Below, in pieces: positions 1-11,433 of a DNA stretch of 64,000 bases (position 1 is the first letter of the stretch; the number at the start of each line of letters is the position of its first letter). Made by a program: the position numbers and the translations under genes. The notes under the pieces were generated by a model. That model did not search any database, was not told the origin of the DNA, and saw nothing but the letters and a program-made list of their open reading frames with translations. Source of the stretch: Gonocerus acuteangulatus (Eukaryota; Arthropoda; Insecta; Hemiptera; Coreidae); assembly GCA_946811695.1 (NCBI GenBank), contig OX328124.1, positions 96,581,304 through 96,645,303 of the forward strand, read 5' to 3'.

Positions 1-2590
1 AACAGAAAAGTTAAATTCGCTTAGTTGGCAGGCAGGCCTACTATTATTTGCTTCAATAATTTAGTTATTACATTTATTTATTGTTTTTGCAGAGAAATAT
101 TAATAATAATTATTAATATTATGTATATATAAATAACATGATAATAATGATTACATGTAAAAAGTTTGGTTGCCAACTGAAACACAATTTATTTGGGCAA
201 GAGATGCCAGCGACCTAAAAACATGAGCTTAAATATATGGATTTCATTCAAATCTCCCTGGCCATCCAAATCCTTTGAAAAAAAACTCTATCCTCCTTCC
301 ATAATCCACAAAATCCTCATAGAAGACTGAAGCGGCGGTGGCCTAGAGACAATTTGTTATAACATGTCGCCTGCAATGCTCAAAATTTATTGTTCTAGTG
401 GGTTATGTTATTGTACATATTCCCACGTCATGCCTCACAAAGTAATTGTTCCATAACCAACAAAATTACTGTAAATATGTACAGCATATTGTTGTAATTA
501 TCAATAAAGGTTAAAAAAAATAAAAATAAAAAAAATACGGAAATAATTTACGCTCCTCTCATGGTCATTAATAGAAAAGAGGTTATTTTTCGCCGGTGCT
601 TCCTTCGGTTGGGCTAGTACGAAGCACGTTGGATACTAACCTAACCAAGAGAACCAAGTCCAATGATGAAGAAGAAAAATGCGGCAAGATTTAACAAGCT
701 GCTAATTAATGACACCACTAGGGAGGTGAGCCGTAACATATAATGAAACCTGAAATCCAAATAACGTAGCCTGTAGTATGATAACTAAACAAATATTAAA
801 ATATTTTTAAAAAAACTTACTATCTACGAGTATCTTGGACGAACGTCAATTTCCTATCAATACTACCCCCCCCCCCCCCTGTTTAAGCTGGTTTTGCTTG
901 TCAACAACAACTTCAAGAAGAAACGTGGATCGAGCAAAAAACCAAATGCCGTTATCCAAAAACAGATTACTAGATGATAGATGTGGAGCAGTAGTATCGC
1001 CGTGACCGGTCGTGAGCCAATCTAGACCTGTTAGTTCTGCTACTAGCCCCAGATAACCTTAAGGGGACATTGCCACTAATAAACATTGCCCAATATTGGA
1101 ACACTAACAGTACCCAATTTAGTCAGACATTTCTCCTACGAGTCCCTTAAAGAGTTACACTATTAAAGGTATCTCATTATATTACAGTTAATTCTACAGT
1201 TCTTATTTTGACCACTTTAGGCAAATTAAAGCGATACTCGGCATTAATCGTGCACAACTAATGTAAAATATGAATTGCGAAAACCATAGGGTTCGCTAAA
1301 AGTGAGATTTAAATGAAGAGACACTTTATACTAAAAATTTAATATCCATGAGAGGGGACGTAATTTTTGTTCTCCTACAACGGAACTTATACCTTTCCAA
1401 ACTTATGAAAATAATATATTTTAAAAGCCAGGATGCGATAACAAATTTAAAGGGACTAAACTTTATATATTCAGTTTATTGGTTGTCTTGCTAAGGAATG
1501 TGCTTAGGTTACGCAGTTTCTGCGGTTGTACCTTTTATCCTCTCTTGTAGTACACAAAATAAACATTTCTCAAATTATATAAAAATATAAGTTCACCTGG
1601 CTAATGAAAATAAATGAAAACTTACATTTTAATAATAAAGATTATAAGTGACCTTTTTCCTAAACTATAAAAAATATTTAACAACTGAAAGGGCGCTTGG
1701 CATTTCGCCTCTTTAATGATTTTTAAATTGAAATATTTTTTAAGAGATAGTTTCTTGAGTACTTTCACCGATTTACGATTATATTTAATTCTTACGAATA
1801 GTTTGAATAAATAATTGATTCCTTAATTGCAGCGTATTCTATTTTTCTACAGTTAATCACTTATAGGTCTTTTTAATGTCGTTTGTTAGAGCTAAGGGTC
1901 TGCGCAAGAATGGTTATGTGAAGAGGATAAAGGAGTAGAGCTGCTATTGAAGTTAATCTATCTGATTGATGTTGTATGTAAGAAGAGATGATAGGAATAG
2001 ACAGACATGCCATCTGTCAGGAGCCTTGGACCTGGATGTGGTTAAGGTTTGCCAATTGCCTTGCCACTTGACGCATTTAGATCCAACTCCTTTTGAAGGG
2101 TTCGTCAACCTCATTGCCTTAACAGAAGTCATCCTAGGGCAAATGCCAAAACAATATTAGCTCAATCAAATTGAGGACGCCGTGGGATGTTTCAACCAGA
2201 TATCCTAAGATTCTGCTGTAAACCTTCTGCTGTGCAAGTGAATCTTGCAAATACGAGATTTCAATGTAGTTAGCGAATGAGACCATAGTGAACGCATTAA
2301 GGTATGCTTGGGTTAGATATCTCATTGAAGGAAGAGATTTAAATTCAATCAGCCCCCTCCCCGGAGTCTAATGTGCCCCTGTAGGGTGACCTAAAGTAGC
2401 CCAGCATCCGATGAACTCGATGAATGGTTTCCCTACGTCATCGTGATGCATAGCGTGCCGGCAAATGACGTTGGATTTCGACAAAAAAAAAAAGAAAATC
2501 CTGCTTTTTAAGTACACAAGATACCAAAAAAAACTCTTTCTAGGTCTCCAGAAAACAAAACCATTATACTGTCGTTGTCGATTATTATTA
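1..2590. other. AT-rich non-coding stretch
   Basis: No gene is recognised. A poly(C) run lies near 866-879. At about 503-538 an AATAAA-type hexamer is followed by an A-rich tail, which could be the 3' end of an old polyadenylated retroelement on the plus strand, but no body can be identified upstream. Open frames near 1966-2325 are short and show no family motif. Confidence 0.5.
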
Positions 2591-2599
2591 TAAGTTCGT

Positions 2600-3005
2600 C
2601 TCGGTTTCTGAAATTTAGGGCCACGAGTTGATTCAGTGTTTAGGGTAATGGATTATGATGCTTAGAGTTCTTGATTCGAAGACCAAACGTGTAGTGTGTT
2701 GACCTTAATCAGCGCTAGAGTCAATGAAAGATCTCCCTACATGGATGGTTAGATATCTCGGTAATGTCCTTGGCATTCAATGGTTCCAAAAACAAATACC
2801 CTGTAGTTTCAGTTTGTAAGATAAAAAGGCCAGTATTGCTACGAGGTCCCCCAGGACATAAAACCAATTTACAGGTAGTCCATGTAAGTTTCTGAAATTT
2901 AGCGCGTTTAGAGTAACGGACTATGACATTCTAAGCCTCATTTAGTGATTTAGCGTTGATGAAAAATCCCCCTACTTCAGCGTGGATGCTTAGAAAGCTT
3001 CATAA
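2600..3005 (+). repeat. Two diverged direct copies of an unnamed repeat
   Basis: Copy 1 (about 2600-2765) and copy 2 (about 2884-3005) share, in the same order, a block around GTTTCTGAAATTTA, a block of type GTTTAGRGTAAYGGAYTATGA, and a block ending CCCTAC..GGATG.TTAGA. The middle block looks like a degenerate tRNA-type promoter region, so these may be old SINE copies. Divergence is high and no target duplication was found. Confidence 0.4.
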
Positions 3006-3499
3006 GGTATTCGATAATACAACGAAAACCAAACTAAATCTCTCAGAAATGTAATCACCAACTCATCCAGGGCAAAACTAGAATTCTAGTTTGTAGAAAA
3101 CCAGAAAAACGGAAAACCATTTCAGTCACCGAGGCCATTCAAATTAATGCTATTCAACGGGCGTTATAGTTACGTAAACGTGTAGCAAGAGTAGAAAACA
3201 AGAATATCCTATTTGAAAGCTTCCAGATATTTAAGTTCATTTGAAATACAAGCCTTTTCCTTGAAGTAGTAGGATAATCAGTATGATTAAGTTTGCCCTT
3301 TCGAACAATAGACATGATTGCGGCTCAGATGGTTGAGCAATGTACTCTTTTAGCTGTTGGCTCTCTTCAGCACATCTGGGACGTCAGAGAATACCATCCA
3401 AGCTTGGAATAGTCGGCAACACATCAATGGGCCAGCTCTTCCGCATACTAAACCTCTTGCTTATAGGCCAGCTAATTACAGAGTGGCCTTCTACTTATG

Positions 3500-5990
3500 G
3501 ATAATTACATATATAGATAATATATAAGAGTCTTTATTAAATACACAAGTCTTCACAACATAGGCGTATATAAGCTGTGGCTCAGGGAGCTAAAGACCCC
3601 CCTCCCCGAATTTTGTGTCATAAAACCTTTAAAAAAATAATAATAAATTAGATAAGACTACTTAGTTCATAAAAAAAATATTTTGTTATAGGTTTACTTG
3701 GCTAAAGCTATTCCAAGTTCTAAATTGTTGGTATTCCATACCCCAGGAATGATCCTTGCCCCCCCCCCAAATTATTTCCTATATACGCCCATGCTTCACA
3801 AGATGGCATATTCTTATAGGGGAACCAAAATATAAAAGGAAAACTTCTAAAAACAAATAATTAAATTATTAAATACATAGTCAACCCACTCCTTCAGAAA
3901 AGATAATGTCACAGAAAATACATAGCTCTCCATTAGAATTTTTTTTTACTACTATTTTAACCTGTACCCTACATTCAAGAAGACGTCATATCTAGAACAT
4001 CAGGAATTTCAGAAATGAAATTTCGCCCAAAAGAGTAATGTAGATATTTCGATGCAGATCACTTCTTCCTCTATTCATAAAGGGTGAATCTGATAAAGGC
4101 TTGAAAATCAAGCCGAAACGGTGCTAAAAATAAAAACTCATTTAACAAAAAATGTAGTTATATCGAACTATTGTGACCTAACCCACACTATCTCCATGCT
4201 GTTTAAACCTTAAAGTTCCTGGATTACTACATAGAGTGGAATTTTATTCTTCATGTCCATAGATACTTCACATTTGTTAAAATGTTTCCTATATGTTAAA
4301 CAATAAGTCGATTAATGACCCACTATTTGAAAATCTACATACTCCATTAAATTGTTCAGTCCTCTTGTCATGATTGCAAACTTCTTAATACGCTAAGCTA
4401 CATTTACAGCGCCAGTAAGAATTTAAATTTAATTTTAATGCATCACTCTTCCGGATATGGCTAAGAGTTTTGGAGAACCAAAAACATAGAAGTAGAACTT
4501 ATTATAGAAATCATTTAATTGCCACAGATTCATAAAAGAGATTGTCGCAGAAATCATATAACTCTTGATTATAGGTAGTAATTTTTTTCACAACCGGTAG
4601 AATAACTGTTATTAATAGCACCTTCCTGATGGAAAGACATTCCTAGAGAAAGAATAAAACAACTGTCTTTTCAAAAAGCTCCCATTTTTTTGCATGGATT
4701 AGACTGTCTTTATAGATAGTTTATGGAAAATCAGCATAGAATCAAAGAGAGAAAGCTTATCAATCAGAAAGAATCCATTGAAAGGGTCTTGAAAATACTT
4801 AGCGAGGATTATTCCCCTATTGTTTGGAAACAAAGGGGCTATGGAATAAAGAGACCGATAGAAGGGAAAGTCATCTCGGGATAGCTAAACACTTATAACT
4901 GGCCTATCCTCAGGCTTCCGGGCTTCACTCTCTAAAACACTTAAATGTCAGTCTATAAACATTTATGCAGCTAGTGTTGTCATCTTACTAAGGACAGTAT
5001 CCCTCGAACAATGATAATGTTTTATATAAAAATCCTAATGAACTTCATGACATAGAGTAACACTTCAAATTAAGTCTTAAAGAATCTTAAAGAAAGAATT
5101 ATGAGAGGTTTCATGACAGTGGATCACACGGGACCTACCCTCAAATAAACGTTATAGCAGAAAAAGAATAATTAATAATATTATACATTTCTATTAATTG
5201 ATTGACTAAAGAACACAAACAAAAGCAGTGCTTTACAGAAAAAAAATCATAATTAAAAATTCAGCACTCATTCAGATTCAGAACAAAATCGATAGTTAAT
5301 TATCGGATGTATGACTATTATAATTACATACAAGGTTTCCTCCTGGCAACCTTGGGCCTTATATAATGCTATTACACCTTATTAGAAAAAAAATAGGCTT
5401 ATATTAGTATTTTATTCAAACATACACGCACACGTGTAGATATATACATATAAAGCATACAGACATACATTTTCTTTTTAAATAAGTCCGAGATTTAAGT
5501 AATAATATTGTGAGAAATAATAAAATTGAACTGAAAAATAAAGTAATAATAACACATTTTTCTTAGCATCAAATATATAAAATATTTACATAATTTATTC
5601 AATATATAATACAATGTCATTATTACGATATAATCTGTATTAAACTAATTCTTCATTACAGCAAACGCTCCAATAAGCGAATTCTTTAATATTCAAATGT
5701 TTGTTTTTATTATATTAGTCCTAAATTGATGACACTCTCAATTTCAGGGAGTTTTTTGTGTAGTTATAAAAATGTAGGTATTTAATTTTTGAGGCACCAT
5801 TCAAGACTTCTACTAATTCGGAATTACCAATAGCCTGGTCGATAAACAGGAGGAATTGGCTTCTAATGGGGGAGTAAATAGGAAAGTACAAAGTAAAACG
5901 GAAAATGTCTCCATGCACAATATTATTACATAGGGTGCAGATAATACCTGCACCCTCGGTAATAATATTAATTAAACACATTTTTTTATT
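3500..5990. other. AT-rich non-coding stretch
   Basis: No coding gene is seen. The stretch holds a C-run near 3761, the hammerhead-like motif at 4090-4120, and scattered poly(A)/(T) runs. The 86-codon minus-strand open frame at 5721-5981 has no recognisable motif and normal AT-rich composition, so it is not called. Confidence 0.5.
4090..4120 (+). ncRNA. Hammerhead-like motif, copy 1
   Basis: CTGATAA at 4090-4096 (compare the hammerhead core CUGANGA) is followed by a perfect 6-bp stem, GGCTTG 4098-4103 with CAAGCC 4109-4114, a 5-base loop, and GAAAC at 4115-4119. This is the order CUGANGA, stem II, GAAA of a hammerhead ribozyme. G8 of the core is A here and there is one extra A before stem II, so this copy is probably inactive. 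Its downstream flank resembles that of the motif near 25.1 kb. Such motifs are known in Penelope-like retroelements. Assignment is by pattern only. Confidence 0.35.
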
Positions 5991-6782
5991 AAAAATGAAA
6001 TGATTGTTTTAACTATAAATCTTTTAGAAATGTTTTTTTTTTTTTTTTAATTGCATAAATATATTTAGATGGCATTTTACGTAAGTGAACTTAAAATGTT
6101 GACATAACATTTTAACATTGAAATTGTATCTATTTATGGTTTTATTATGAATAATCAATTTCACGGATTACCAATAATAATCATTAGGCAACAATGACCA
6201 AAGAGGCTGAATTGCCATTAAGGAGGGAAAAAAAAAACATTTTGAACAAGTATAATATTGAGAGCAAAGGATAAATAAAAAAATCTGGTGGGTTGATGAA
6301 ATAAAAGCAAGCTGAAGACGACATACATTATGTGAGAATTGAAAAATGTATGCAAGGAGTCATAAGCCACGATAAATAACCTTAGAGACATAAGGAGGTT
6401 AGATACGGATATGAAAGAAAGTAAAATAGAGAGACGGAGTATATGACAGGTAGGTGAACTATAGGCAGTATGGGTACTTCTCCTTCGTGGAATGCATCGA
6501 CAATAACAAGTCATTTCTTCCGCCTATTCAAACCGATCATCTGGAATACTAATGTTACAACGGGCACTCACGTAGGATCCGCCGCTCTCTAGAAACTAAC
6601 CTTCTCGTTTATATTTATCTATCTTACAGTTACAATATAGCAAAACAACATTCAGAAACAACTTAGAACAAGTATGAGGAAATGAAAGGAAGTTAGTGGA
6701 AAAACATATAAACACCGTACGAAATTCCATTCGAGCACTTTAATAATGTCATAGCGGTTTAAGTAAGTCATCTTTATAATAT

Positions 6783-7475
6783 ATATGCTACCGGCAATGT
6801 ATAAAATCAGGCAATGTATAGATTCCATAGCCATTATATATGTTACCGGCAAAGTACATAATCAGGCAATGTATAGAACGCCTAAATCCAGCCGGCAATG
6901 TATGAAATAAAGCGTATTTCATACTTACCTAGGCATTATTATAGAATGCCTACTGCGCTTTAGGCAAAGTATGGAAGGCAGAATATATAGCTTCTAGGAG
7001 TGAATAAGTGTCAAGATTACAGAGTGTAAATGTGTAGAAGAGCAAAGAAAATGGAATTCTAAGTGTCAAAATACTCAGCCCTGCTGCAACAAGTAGCTCT
7101 AAATATGTAAATAACAATCTCACTTAATATATTGTTGTAAATAAATTGTTTGCCGTACGAAAAGAGCTTGTGTTTTAACCAATTTTTAAAGTTATTCACA
7201 TTTTTCAAGGTAAAGTGTATAGAGTAAACTTAAAACCTTATAAAACAATTTTATAAAGCTGTATAAAATGGTAAAAAACAATTTCATACAATTCCCAAAA
7301 AGCAACACACATTCTATAGAATACCTAGGCATTTTACACAATCCCTAGGCAATGTGTGTAATGTCTTGTAAAAACTAATACTTTCTATACTTTGCCTAAA
7401 CCGCTTAGACACTATATAGAATGCCTAGGAATTCTACAGAATACCTAGCTTCAATACTTTCCCGGTAACATATAC
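6783..7475. mobile_element. Putative non-autonomous DNA transposon with subterminal repeat clusters
   Basis: The left end has a 55-bp near-tandem duplication (6781-6835 and 6836-6889), each unit starting ATATATG(C/T)TACCGGCAA. The right end carries the reverse complement, CCCGGTAACATATAC, around 7461-7475. Between them, short motifs recur in both orientations near both ends: GGCAATGTATAG, CCTAGGCATT and ATAGAATGCCT. Clusters of short inverted motifs near terminal inverted repeats are typical of transposase-binding sites in non-autonomous elements. No coding capacity is seen and the target duplication is unclear because the flanks are AT repeats. Confidence 0.5.
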
Positions 7476-7479
7476 ATAT

Positions 7480-8530
7480 TGTTAATAATTAAACAACTCA
7501 TTAGCATACTTCAACACATGAATTATTGTTAAGAGTTGGCTAGGTAAGAATACAGATACATATATAAAAAAAATAAATAAACTTACGGAAAATCTGACTT
7601 TTTTCACTTTTCTACCTAAGAAACGTGTGAGAAAGTAACTCACCTGTAAAAAAAAATGAAATAAAATTGTTTAAGTAAAACTATAACTACAAAAAAACAA
7701 AAACGAAAAATATCCGTAAAAATAAAAAATAAATTAAATTTGTAAAAAAAGAATAGAAAAAAATGATTATGTTAATATATTGTTATAAAATAAAATAAAA
7801 AAGAAAGTTAAATAAAATAATCGAAGAGAAGAAAGCAATACCATCGCACGAATCAAATTTATTTTTGAATCTATTCCTTGAGGAAATATAGGAATAGTAA
7901 AATTCTTCTTGTAATTAGAAAATTACAGTTATTAAAATTAATTTGTAATAAACATGAATGTATATTAATTTACCTGAACTTTCGAAATAAACCTAAGATC
8001 CAATATACATGTAAACTATAAAGAGAGAGGTAATATGAATATTAACGTAAAATTATTCTAATCAATTAATTCAATTAAGAAAATATTTTGAACAGGCTTA
8101 TTTAAATGGTCGAATAACCGGATTTACAGTAGACGTGCCGAATGAATGTATTAACCAATGTGAGACGAGAATTGTTCATTAGTTTGCTGGTCTGTTCCCA
8201 ATTATCAAACTAATGATATAGTATCTTAGCAAAATGGTCGATTTCGTTAAAGAACATGGACAATGCGAAATACTAAAGAAGAAACTAAGGATAATAAATA
8301 CACAGCAATGAACTAAAAATAAATCTCTGGACGCTAATAAAAAAAATACCTTTTCCTCGACATTATCTGCGATTTTCTATAATTTATTGGTTTAACATAA
8401 AATATAACTCCAAAAGTCAATGAAATATTGAAAGTAACTAAAGAAGAACGTGTAAATCATTGATAGGAGATTGTTGACCGTAGGTGTTGCCAAGGTAAAT
8501 ATAGTGAAGGTAAAAATATAGTATTTTATA
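7480..8530. other. A-rich non-coding stretch
   Basis: Very A-rich sequence (about 7640-7810 is mostly A with scattered T). No gene, RNA or repeat structure is recognised. Confidence 0.5.
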
Positions 8531-8547
8531 AGAAAATGCGATTCATT

Positions 8548-8870
8548 TTTGACGACGTTTCAGTATGAAATTAAGCCTTCATTAGAGCTGTAAAACAAAG
8601 AGGACAGCGTTAATACTAATTTTCATACCGATGAAATGAATGTAAAAACATTATACATAGAAGAGGATGAATGTTAAATATGGCATTTGCTACTTTTAAG
8701 CTCTAGCTATGACACACATTTATCATTCATCTTCGTCTATGTGTAATTTTTTCCTTTCATTTCATCTGTGTACAAATAAGCGTTAACTCTGTACTCCTAG
8801 TTTTACAGCCTTGGCGAAGGCTTGAATTTGAAGCCAAAACGTCGGCAAATATGTTTATTAAGATTCTACA
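8548..8870. repeat. Inverted pair of repeats carrying hammerhead-like motifs
   Basis: The segment about 8548-8700, read on the minus strand, aligns with 8715-8870 on the plus strand. Shared blocks in order are CATTCATC, TCTATGT.TAAT, TTCATTTCATC, TTAAC.CTGT, GTTTTACAGC, GAAGGCTT and AAACGTCG. The two copies are strongly diverged and lie head to head. Each ends in the hammerhead-like block, followed outward by an AT-rich tail. The arrangement suggests two inverted copies, or one element with inverted terminal parts. Confidence 0.55.
8811..8843 (+). ncRNA. Hammerhead-like motif, copy 2 (degenerate)
   Basis: TTGGCGA at 8811-8817 stands where CUGANGA would be. The 5-bp stem is GGCTT 8819-8823 with AAGCC 8831-8835, and AAAAC GTC follows. 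The stem is kept but the core residues differ, so it is a relic of the motif that is better preserved at 9360-9393. Confidence 0.3.
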
Positions 8871-9190
8871 CGTCCCAAGAACCCTTAAAGAAGGCTAAGA
8901 GGATAACATCCCAAACGTAAATCTTTCCCGCATCTTGCCTTATATAGGCGATTTCTCCACACCAAAAACAGCCAACTTCACGAATCCTTGCACCTCTCTT
9001 GCCATTTATAGGCACCAGCGTGGCTAAAGGCATTAGCCCAGTATTCCACATTGGGAAGGCTCAAGAGTCTTGCTGCAAGCCAAGGCAAACATTTTTTCGG
9101 CAGCGGGAAGACTTGTTTATGTGAGAAAATGTTTTTTGTAAACGTATAACGTTGAAGAAGTTTCTCTAGGTAATAGCGATAAACTGGCAA
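8866..9190 (-). other. Unrecognised stretch with open minus-strand frames
   Basis: Two overlapping open frames of 61 and 70 codons lie here with slightly higher G+C than the surroundings. No motif is recognised. Its position between two hammerhead-bearing repeats makes a fragment of the same retroelement conceivable, but the residues do not show a reverse transcriptase or GIY-YIG signature. Confidence 0.2.
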
Positions 9191-9236
9191 AGTTCGGACG
9201 ATGCCAAACAGCTGATATTTGGAAAACGTTACTTAC

Positions 9237-9514
9237 GATTAAAATAATTAGTAAAGATGGAATGGTTGGGATTCGGCTAAAGAAACCTCAATACGATACA
9301 ATACAATAGTTACTTAACTGTCAACTTTGGTCTTCCTCTGCCTCCCGGCATTTTCATTGCTGACGAAGGCTACAAATGAGTAGCCGAAACGTCCTAAATA
9401 TAGATTTTTTTTAACAAAAATCGTATTGAGGTTTCATTAGCCGAATCCCAACCATTCCATCTTTACGCATCACCTCGACGGCTAACTATCTAATCTTCAT
9501 GATTAAAATAATTA
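9237..9514 (+). mobile_element. Small foldback retroelement-like insertion with 14-bp target duplication
   Basis: GATTAAAATAATTA occurs exactly at 9237-9250 and 9501-9514, bounding the insertion at 9251-9500. Inside, a 44-base left arm (9253-9296) is the near-perfect inverted repeat of 9421-9464; the arms begin AAAGATGGAATGG and end CCATTCCATCTTT. The loop carries a hammerhead-like core (9360-9393). A long target duplication, an inverted terminal piece and a hammerhead together fit a short relic of a Penelope-like element, whose terminal repeats are often inverted and truncated. No coding part remains. Confidence 0.6.
9360..9394 (+). ncRNA. Hammerhead-like ribozyme motif, best copy
   Basis: CTGACGA (9360-9366) matches the CUGANGA core exactly. 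One extra A follows, then a perfect 6-bp stem II (GGCTAC 9368-9373 with GTAGCC 9380-9385), a 6-base loop, GAAAC (9386-9390) and GTC (9391-9393). The AC/GT beside the core would give only a minimal stem III. Minimal, possibly dimer-dependent hammerheads are known from Penelope-like elements. The extra base next to stem II and the short stem III make self-cleavage uncertain. Confidence 0.5.
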
Positions 9515-10931
9515 TAGTGGATCTCCCTGGTTAAGTAACCTCCTATATACTTCAAATGGGGTGATATAGGAATTCGCTAAAATATTCGAGTAAAAACTAA
9601 TTATTGTGCGAGCGAGTGTGTCTTTTTCCAGGAGCTCCCAGCCAGATCATATACAATAAAACTGTCTTTCCGCGATTCTCATAATGCCTTAGTCCAAAAC
9701 ATGCTTTTCAAGAATTCTCCTTTCTTGGGTCGCCCAATTCGCTCTAAGCTTTGCCTTCGCATGTAAATTAAGGAATATTAATATTCATTAATTCGAGTTC
9801 ATTTCCCCTAGTCCACATAACTCAACTGACCTTATTTCATTTTTTTAAAAGAGACTAATTGAACGTATTTTTTTGTAATATCAAAGGCATATCTCGAAAG
9901 ATTATCTCTAAATTAGGAATTAATGCTTCTATTGAAATAAAATCATCCCTATGTGATAATCAAACAAATATCCCTGGTAGGTACGGTGAGTTACGATTCA
10001 ACATTCAAAGCCATCGGTCAGAAAAAAATCTCAAAATATGAAACGAAGAAGTAATGTTTAAAAATTACTACAAAACTTTATGAAGCATGCAAAACATACA
10101 GAAGCCACATAAGGACTGTGATGTAACAGCTAATCGAGAGAGGATAAAAAAATACAATTCAACGCATGCCTGAAATCAGGAAATTAGTAAGTAGAAAGGC
10201 GTGAATAGTTTTCTAGCTGCTTGAAGACAGTGTACGATAAGTAGGCATCAGAACTCGACTAACCATGGGGGGTATGTTTTCACTTCACGATGAAGATGTT
10301 CTTAGCAAGAAGGTACTTCCGAAACACGAGGGGAAAGGTACTCACTACCTAACCCCTTGCACTTTCTCGAACCATACATCTACTTAACAACAAATACCTA
10401 ACAACACACAGCTTTCAGGCTCTCGTTATGTGTGCTTTCATAAGACGGTTTCGTTTTCAAAAGAACCGTAAGTAAAGGAAAAGAGAAAAATAAGGTCATT
10501 TAGCAATAAGTTAACAAAAAATGGACACTAGAAATAAAATCACAACTTAATTTTCGGCGGGGCTAAGACGAGGCCGATTTGCATATTAAAAAAAGTAGGA
10601 AGATTTTGTCTACAAGAGGACGATTGTTTTATTTTTACGTTTATTTATTTATATAATGATTTCATTCTTTGTTTTGTATTTTCTTCTCTTTTATTTCATT
10701 ATTTCCTTTCGTCGGGACGTTGATGCTTTAGATAATTTCCTTCCAATCCTTGCTCTGTGGATTCTAATTGTAAATACAGTTCCTAAATTCCAAATAAATA
10801 AAGTAGAATACAAAACGCTAGAGTATCTGCAAAATAACCAATCAAGTTATCATTCAATTTAGACTAATACTTATACAATTAAATAAGTCCGATAAGAGAG
10901 TATGGTTGCAGTCCAGTTAATTTTATGAATA
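9515..10931. other. Non-coding stretch
   Basis: No gene or repeat is recognised. Open frames of 60-68 codons at 9859-10041 and 10656-10862 are AT-rich and lack motifs. Confidence 0.5.
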
Positions 10932-11131
10932 NNNNNNNNNNNNNNNNNNNNNNNNNNNNNNNNNNNNNNNNNNNNNNNNNNNNNNNNNNNNNNNNNNNNN
11001 NNNNNNNNNNNNNNNNNNNNNNNNNNNNNNNNNNNNNNNNNNNNNNNNNNNNNNNNNNNNNNNNNNNNNNNNNNNNNNNNNNNNNNNNNNNNNNNNNNNN
11101 NNNNNNNNNNNNNNNNNNNNNNNNNNNNNNN
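10932..11131. other. Assembly gap of 200 N
   Basis: Exactly 200 N. The 15 bases before the gap (10917-10931, TTAATTTTATGAATA) are repeated exactly right after it (11132-11146). The contig ends probably overlap, so true missing sequence may be nil or a short tandem repeat. Confidence 0.95.
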
Positions 11132-11339
11132 TTAATTTTATGAATACTTGAAATATTATTTATATTATTTGTAATATTCTTAAAATTACTTGATTTTTTT
11201 ATATACTGTCAGTATACAAAATATTGACAGTTGAATCTAAAAATTCACTACCTAAAAACGTTACGATTAAAACTGCTGAGGGAAAACACATTAAATCTAA
11301 TAACTTGTACTCTTATTAGTAAATCTACCGCCAGCCATA

Positions 11340-11341
<2 letters not shown>

Positions 11342-11430
<89 letters not shown>
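11342..11430. repeat. Compound (CT)n(AT)n microsatellite
   Basis: About 43 bases of CT repeat pass directly into about 46 bases of AT repeat. An open frame across it encodes only alternating Leu-Ser and Tyr-Ile and is not a gene. Confidence 0.95.

Positions 11431-11433
<3 letters not shown>

Noticed and set aside
6783..7475. CRISPR-like short repeats
   Set aside because: The motifs are in both orientations at irregular spacing and belong to subterminal transposon repeats.
10925..11143. Open frame across the gap
   Set aside because: It consists of undetermined bases and is not evidence of coding.
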